Assembly (NCBI GenBank): GCA_963693365.1
Contig: CAVNZM010000012.1
Span: 682,001-746,000 of the forward strand
Origin: Amoebidium appalachense
Taxonomy: Eukaryota > Ichthyosporea
DNA length: 64,000 nt
Reading direction: 5' to 3'
Part shown: piece by piece, positions 49,207 to 64,000 of the stretch
Numbering within the stretch: position 1 is the first letter of the stretch
Layout: each line of letters opens with the position of its first letter
Program-made: the position numbers and the translations under genes
Notes under the pieces: model-generated
The model's database searches: none
Told to the model about the DNA's origin: nothing
Seen by the model: only the letters and a program-made list of their open reading frames with translations

Positions 49207-50291
49207 TCACTCATCGTCCTTGGTACCAGACTTCAGCACCTTGACAAACGTCATGTAGTTGAAGTCCTCGTTCTCAATATGGTTGCCGCGCATAATCTCT
49301 TCTATCTCTTCCTCGGTCATGCGGTCACCCATAGTGGTGAGGTACTCGCGTAGAACATCAATAGGCACTTTGCCCTTGCCACCCTCGTCGAAGCACTCGA
49401 ATGCTTGCCTGATGGTGCCTTCTGGATCCGAGCCTACAAGCTTTTCACCAAACAGCGTCAAGAACATAGTGAAGTTAAGCTGTGATGAGCCGGGAGCCTC
49501 GGCAAGCATCTCCTCGAGCTGAGCGTCCTTGACGTCTAGCATGCCTGGAGGGGAGACATGAAGGTTAGCGGATTTTATATTATTTCAAAGGAGCGCACAA
49601 GCCCTTCAAGGTTCTACAAAAGACACAGCAGATGCTAACAAACAGCCACAGGAACTGCAACCGACACGCTACAAGGAAAGCTTGGAAACGCTGGCAATAG
49701 TTATCCCGGCACACACTACTCACCGAGAGAGTTGTAGGTCTCCTCCAGATCTGCCTTGCTGATGAAGCCGTCGTGATCATAGTCGATCAGGTTGAAGGCT
49801 TCCTTGAACTCAGCAATTTGCTCCTGGTCGAACATCGCGAAGATGTTCGAGGAGGCGCGCTGGGCGCGCTTCTTCTTGGTCTTGCGGGAAGCCTGTGGAC
49901 ATTGACATATTAGCACAAAAGCAAAAGATCTTGTGCTACCCAAGCACAGAGACCGTTTCAATGCCCAGCAGAGAGGACGTGTGTCGTATTATAACTTGCG
50001 TTGTCGGCTAAATCTGGACGTTCTTTCTTTAAAGCCGTTGTGCTAACAAACAATGCTGCTCAGGGCACACCTTTACCATCCTGGCACTTATCGACTCAAA
50101 GGGACTGCTGCTCCCATTCTTCTAAAATCTTGGTGAAAGCATTCTATTGCATCACTGGGAACTCCACCCTTTCGAGTTTGTTGACCCATTTACATAAATG
50201 AAATGTTTCGCAGCAGAAGTTGAGAAGAAACAGGTGCATAAAAAGCGACATATCTCCGCACACCAGAGGGAGGGGTGGTGTTGCTCACCAT
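49207..50291 (-). CDS. Myosin regulatory light chain, non-muscle type
   Basis: Three exons on the minus strand: 50289-50291 (only the ATG), 49724-49892 and 49207-49544, giving 169 residues. The protein binds the IQ motif of myosin II heavy chain and regulates the motor by phosphorylation. The N-terminus is basic ([10 protein letters not shown]) and leads to [13 protein letters not shown]15 and S16 align with the Thr18/Ser19 pair phosphorylated by MLCK and ROCK in animals. The first EF-hand loop (D38 to D49, [12 protein letters not shown]) is intact for Mg/Ca binding, while the later EF-hands are degenerate, as usual. [23 protein letters not shown] and [10 protein letters not shown] are family signatures. 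The first intron begins directly after the initiator codon. I chose this ATG because ATG|GTGAGC is a good donor, it restores MASRKTKK, and a TATA box lies 53 bp upstream. Confidence 0.93.
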
Positions 50292-51550
50292 CTTGTTAGG
50301 TCTCTATCTGGTTTGGTTGCAAGGGCAAATGAACCACAGCCGGTTTTATACTGGTGCCTGGCGCATTTTCCCAATTTGGAAAGTTGCGCTCTGACCGGCT
50401 AAAAGGACAACCACAACAGCATTTTCTGGTGGTCTCTGGACCAATCGAAACGCTTTGTATCAATGCGTTTTGGAGCCAGGCGCACCCGCAGCAAGTTCGA
50501 CGACAAATGCACAGCCTATTTCACATGCAAATGAAGCATCAGCCTGCTTCTATACACCTTAAAAACATTGAATTATATTTATGTCCCAGGTATGAGTTTT
50601 TTATCTTGTTTTTTTTTGTATTCATGGATTTCTGCCGTATGCGCCACAAGGGCATTTCCTGCTCCAACATCAACGCCAAAACGGGTCCTGCTCATTGGTT
50701 TCATATCACTCAGGTCACCGTGCCTCGTAATGCGCATACATATTCGGCGACAGAGAAGCATGACTTGTGATTAGCTCTGAACCAATCGTCGTGCTTCTAA
50801 GCCGTGGCTTTTAGAGCAACGTGACGCAGTTTTCCCAGGCTGCTCTGCTGCTGCAGAAAAAAGATAGGCCTGCCCAGTGCCCAGGCGAATGGACAACTGT
50901 GACGTAAAAGGAAAGAGCAAAATAAACATGACAATATTTGAGAAAGAGAGGGGATTGAGAAAGAGAGGGGATTTAGAGTAGCCAAGTAGGGATCAAACAT
51001 CTAGAGCAGAAATAGAGCGAAACCATGAGACCAAACCGGTTATTCGCGTTCTTTGCTCGCGAAATTTGTTGGCAGGGACCTAGCTGCTTTTTCATTTTTT
51101 CCATTCCTCGCGCCTGTCACCAGTGACTGTATACGTAGATAGAAAACCAAGCTTCCCGTCAAGTGCAAGAGTTCATGATGGAATTCAAATCAAACAAAAA
51201 AACGGGACCCATGAGGCAAAGAGAAAGAGGCACCAAACGCCAAGTCCACATGTAGCCGTAATGCTTTGCTTTTGGGATTCTAACGCGTAGTTTCACGAAT
51301 ACAACCTTAGTGGGCTAGGCTGCTTTGTTCGCGCTAATTCCCTCGAAGTTTCGTGTGCGCGTCAAGGTTGTTGGTGCATAGCTTGAATTCGTGCGCACAT
51401 CTGTCTAGTTAGGCTGGGTATTGCTGCTTCTAGATCTTTCACACATTCTCCACTTTCTGCGGATAGTGTTTTTTTTTGGTTTATATTTTCTAATTGTGTT
51501 GGTGGTGTGATTTGTTTGATCTGTTTGTTAAGGAGTTGTGTGAGAGTTTT

Positions 51551-51606
<56 letters not shown>

Positions 51607-51929
51607 GTGTGCGTGCGCACGCGCGCGGGTGGGTGGGTGGGTGGGGGGGGGGGGGGGGGAGGGGGGGGGGAGGGAGGGAGAAAAGTACTTAAAATTTCGA
51701 CTTTATTGCCATGCTTAGTTGAGGCTGAGCAACCAGTGCAGGCTTAACTATCACTTGATATATAGCTATCATATACCGGCATAGCCGGCGCTTATGCTTT
51801 CTACCACTAGTATTATAAGAGTGCATTGGCCATTTCTGGTGTAGCCACCGTCAACAAGTTTGCTTTGGTAGTTCTTGAGGATGTTACACTCCATTTCGTA
51901 CAAAATGTATACCTATTCAGGCTAGCTCA
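50292..51929. other. Intergenic region between two minus-strand genes
   Basis: The first 700 bp are ordinary-complexity upstream DNA of the light chain gene, with several CCAAT/ATTGG pentamers (for example near 50440, 50695 and 50780). A (GT)n array with a (CG)n edge (51552-51627) and poly(G) (51644-51659) follow. A minus-strand AATAAA at 51702-51707 could end the next gene. No coding potential was seen. Confidence 0.5.
50344..50350 (-). promoter_or_regulatory. TATA box of the myosin light chain gene
   Basis: TATAAAA on the minus strand, 53 bp upstream of the initiator codon, which implies a short 5' leader of about 25 nt. Confidence 0.6.
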
Positions 51930-53622
51930 TCAATACCACCCCAATACCCCGCTTATCAAACCACCTACAGCCAAAGCAATAGCAGTGCACACTTCCGGGC
52001 CCCCAGCATGTCTTTGAGCTGCCGAGCTACTCTGTGAAACCACTGCGTTTGAAGATCCAGAGGGCACACGTACGCCCACACAGTCTTGGTCTGCACTATC
52101 GATAAAACCATCACAGTCGTTGTCCACACCATCCCCACAATCAGTCTCCTTGTTAGCGTTATAGTTCCCGCACACACCACCCACATCCACACACACCTCG
52201 TCTTGATTTTGCTTGCCATCTGAGCACGAGCCCTTTGTCATAAAGGGATAGCTCCAGACTTTCTGGCCTTCTTTGTTTGCATCCTGCGCTATAAACATCT
52301 GGCATCCGTAAATGGCCGTGCCCTCCTGTCCAGGCCCGGAGCCACGGGGGAACTCAGCAGCCCACTTCAGAAAAGTGCCGTTTGGTGCAAACGCCTGAAA
52401 ATGACTAAAGTTAGTGGTTATCCTTGTACGGTTATTGCGCATGTGAACAAGGCAAGGTTCCCGGAGTACAACTATATTAATAACCACGGCTTAGCACAAG
52501 AGACGTGTTCAGTTCCTGTGCTCCCCTGCAGTCGCTTCTTTCGTTCAACTTTGTACTGGCATTGAGTTCCCTGACCCACAGTACCCCAAAAACAAATGGG
52601 CTTGTATGTACGAACATAATATTAGATAGCTATGCAGCCAGATGTTAACCAGGTGAATCTTTTTTTTTTTTTTGCCCCAAGATTTTGACATTAGATGCGC
52701 CCAGGCAAAAAGCATTCACAAAGGACAGAAGCATACATACCATAATCTGCTTGTCTTGGCTCGAGCCCACATACATCACACCGTTTGTGCTTCCCCCAAT
52801 GGTAGATGCCGCGTCGTAGGAAAGTGATGTGACCTCTTTCATGCCATATGCCCTCACGTCTATGCGCATACCACAGTTCAGGTTATCAAATATCTGAGTG
52901 GTAGGTTTGTGGCACTGGCCAACAATTACACCTGCAGACTGGTCGCCAAAATAAAACGTCCCCTCAGCGGGCACGGAAGGGTTGTCCGGCACAAACACTC
53001 CTGCCTCCATACCCCTTTCTGCGTTAAGAATCCCTCCGGGGAAAGCAAACTGCCATATGGCGTCTGCCTGCCCATTGGTTGCATCCACCTCCGTTACTTG
53101 CGCAAACCCGGGTCCCTTCAGCCCAAACTCCTGACCGATGTATATCTTGTCACTGGTGGGATCAGCCACCATCACCACCTCATTGTCTCCTGGGCTGTTG
53201 AAGCATTGTGCACTCGTGCCATCCAAAGATATAAGTGCATACTCACCCTCATCGCTTACCACCACCAGCTTGTTTAGTTTTGGGTGCACGACGGCATCGC
53301 TAGGGCCGAAATTCTTGTTGCATTTGTGACCACGGTTAGTGCTGCTCCCGCTGAAATCCCAGAATAGCTTCCCGTCTTTCTCGCTGAATGCAGGGCTACT
53401 ACCAGGGGAACAGGTGGGTTGGTTGTTCACACACTGTGATGTGTTAATGGTGCAGTCAGGGTTACAAGCTAGGTTGCCGGCGCGGAAACCAAGAGACGAG
53501 CAAGTCGCACCTTTGAAGTCTGTGCCGTCACATTGACATGCAGCTGTGCCTGTACGAGCAACACCAGCTATGCCCAACAGAGAGAGGGCAACCTTAGGCT
53601 TAGTCATTCCTTTGAGCTTCAT
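51930..53622 (-). CDS. Secreted, probably GPI-anchored Cys-rich protein with CGDGVDNDCDG metal-binding motif
   Basis: Two exons on the minus strand: 52741-53622 and 51930-52394, joined in phase 0, giving 448 residues. The signal peptide is MKLKGMTKPKVALSLLGIAG..., with cleavage likely near residue 28 just before CQC. A Cys-rich module (about 29-65) follows. Residues about 75-340 have repeated short strand-like blocks (KLNKLVVVSDEGEYALISL, DKIYIGQEF, GTFYFGDQ, GVMYVGSS) that suggest a beta-propeller resembling SdiA-regulated/esterase-like folds. Near the C-terminus, DCGDGVDNDCDGFID resembles the Asp-rich Cys motif known from MopE-type and myxobacterial surface proteins. A Ser-rich stretch and a final hydrophobic segment (CTAIALAVGGLISGVLGWY) look like a GPI attachment signal or a tail anchor. 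The function is unknown. The ATG used gives a credible signal peptide; a second Met lies five residues on. Confidence 0.75.
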
Positions 53623-54615
53623 GGCTAACGCTATCGAAACTGGCAATCTACAGCTAAACCGGATTTTAGGCACTTTGTGTATACACTGGTCAGAGATAAT
53701 AGAGCGAAGATAAAATATAGCTGAAGCCACACAGCTCAAAGTTGATGGATTCTAACAACAATAAGCAGCTCATAAAGTATGTGTGCACATTTTCAACAAT
53801 CACTCAGCTGGTGTGCTGCTCATTGGTGAGGACGTAATCCAATCGCTATCCTGCCGTTTTGGCCTAATGACCTACTGACCAATCCGGCCAGTGAAATCTA
53901 ATGACTGTTAGATTTCTATTTATACTCCAAATTCTAACTACAACATGGTTCACAATGCTTCTACATGGTATATACAAATTGTTCCTTTAAAAAAATTAAA
54001 GTAATTTGCTTATTCAATAAATGTCTTTTTGGAGCACCACTTTTTTAAATGGCAGAAGCCTCTGGCGCAACTTTGCATTGCCTGACACATCAAATTTGAT
54101 GACTATCACCTGAAAAAAACAACAACCAATCATTTGTGTCATTCGTTGTGGCAACATAAGCTTTCAAATGCCGTGTTTTTGATTAGTTATAAATCATTGT
54201 CGCTCAGTCATGAACTCATCTTAATCCATTCCTTATTATGGAAACATCATGCACATGTTTAGCTGATACTGTTTAAGCCAATCACATTTGCGAAAGACAG
54301 AATTTGTGGACTTTGTGGAGGCCGAAAAAAGTTTGGCCAGGCTTTTTCTCCACGAGCTCCCGTTTTTCACCCTTCGATACCAGTCCTTCTAGCCCAAACC
54401 TCCCTCCCTCCCCCCCCCCCCCCCCCCCCTCCCCCCCCCCCCCCCGTCCCCCTCCCCCTGCTCCCCACACACATCCCGCGTCCCTCCCTAACCCCCCCTC
54501 CCCCCGCCCTTTTGAACGCTGTCTGTTGTAAATCCCCAGTTTCACTGCCAGCTCAGCTTCCCCAGCTTTTATCTCTGATTAATGGGAACCGATTCCCAAC
54601 CTCGTGCCGTACAAC
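53623..54615. promoter_or_regulatory. Divergent intergenic region, secreted protein gene / OST3-6 gene
   Basis: AT-rich DNA with multiple CCAAT/ATTGG pentamers (about 53840, 53880, 54125). TATAAATA on the minus strand at about 53916-53923 is a possible TATA box 295 bp from the secreted-protein ATG. Poly(C) at about 54412-54446 is near the OST gene. Otherwise I see nothing. Confidence 0.4.
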
Positions 54616-63570
<8,955 letters not shown>

Positions 63571-64000
63571 AAAACCAAATTCCGGCAAAAACACCGAAGA
63601 TTCAACCGCACGCCCCAAGTTGCAACCATCGTAGGATTCGGCCCCTGAGGCTTTGCGTATGCTGTCTTTTGTCGATTAGAGGGTAACGTCGTGCATGTGT
63701 ACGTGTGTGTCCGTTTGTTTTTTTGTGATCACGAGTATGTGCACGCACGTGCGTACGTGTGTTTTAAGGGGAAGGGGGGGGGGGGGGAGGGGGGGGGGGG
63801 GGGGGGGGGGGCAAACATAATATACTTCTCTAGTCACATACAGACACTATAGTTTAGGCTAGATTAAGTTGGCTTTGGTATAATATAACATATTTTAAAA
63901 AAATTATTTCATGGCGTGTGTGGGTTGGTGTGATTACAGTGCATTAGATATTGCGAATGTATGCATGACAGAAATAAACCGAGATACATTTGAAATCTTT
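63571..64000 (+). terminator. 3' flank of the OST gene with candidate poly(A) signal
   Basis: The region has a (G)n tract (63775-63811) and then AT-rich sequence. AATAAA at 63973-63978 is about 400 bases after the stop and is the best candidate signal. No other gene is seen before the window ends. Confidence 0.4.

Overview
This is a eukaryotic nuclear window, gene-poor (nine protein genes, one of them cut by the left edge) and full of low-complexity DNA. Every gene that can be followed has spliceosomal GT-AG introns. The myosin regulatory light chain gene has the animal-type basic N-terminus with two adjacent phosphorylatable serines, which points to Holozoa. The long repeat-filled introns, together with fungal-type (VTC) and plant-like membrane proteins, fit a unicellular holozoan such as an ichthyosporean. 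That placement is an inference of modest confidence.

Layout: 2-328 (+) end of a RING/MYND protein; 6547-9458 (+) nucleolin-like protein; 13426-17819 (+) phosphoserine phosphatase; 19792-22922 (-) three-TM membrane protein of unknown function; 24089-32158 (+) SPX-VTC-DUF202 polyphosphate polymerase; 36818-41147 (+) unrecognised coiled-coil, Q/A/P-rich protein; 49207-50291 (-) myosin regulatory light chain; 51930-53622 (-) secreted, probably GPI-anchored protein; 54616-63570 (+) OST3/OST6 (TUSC3/MAGT1) subunit of oligosaccharyltransferase. I assembled exons by hand from reading-frame continuity, splice sites and family knowledge. Eight of the nine models run from ATG to stop in a continuous frame.

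The non-coding DNA is the unusual part. It has poly(C) and poly(G) runs up to about 65 nt, long (CA)n/(GT)n arrays, and several minisatellites. Many introns open with GT-rich/poly(G) sequence and close with poly(C)/(CA)nCAG, so their two ends are complementary. Mobile or repeated DNA includes a 680-bp inverted repeat with copies 37 kb apart, many diverged partial relatives that often end in poly(C), three fragments of a LINE-like element sharing one 3' end, a 184-bp MITE with TA target duplication inside an intron, and a 345-bp tandem duplication.

The genes are unrelated housekeeping functions (ribosome biogenesis, serine synthesis, polyphosphate, actomyosin, N-glycosylation) and do not form a pathway cluster.
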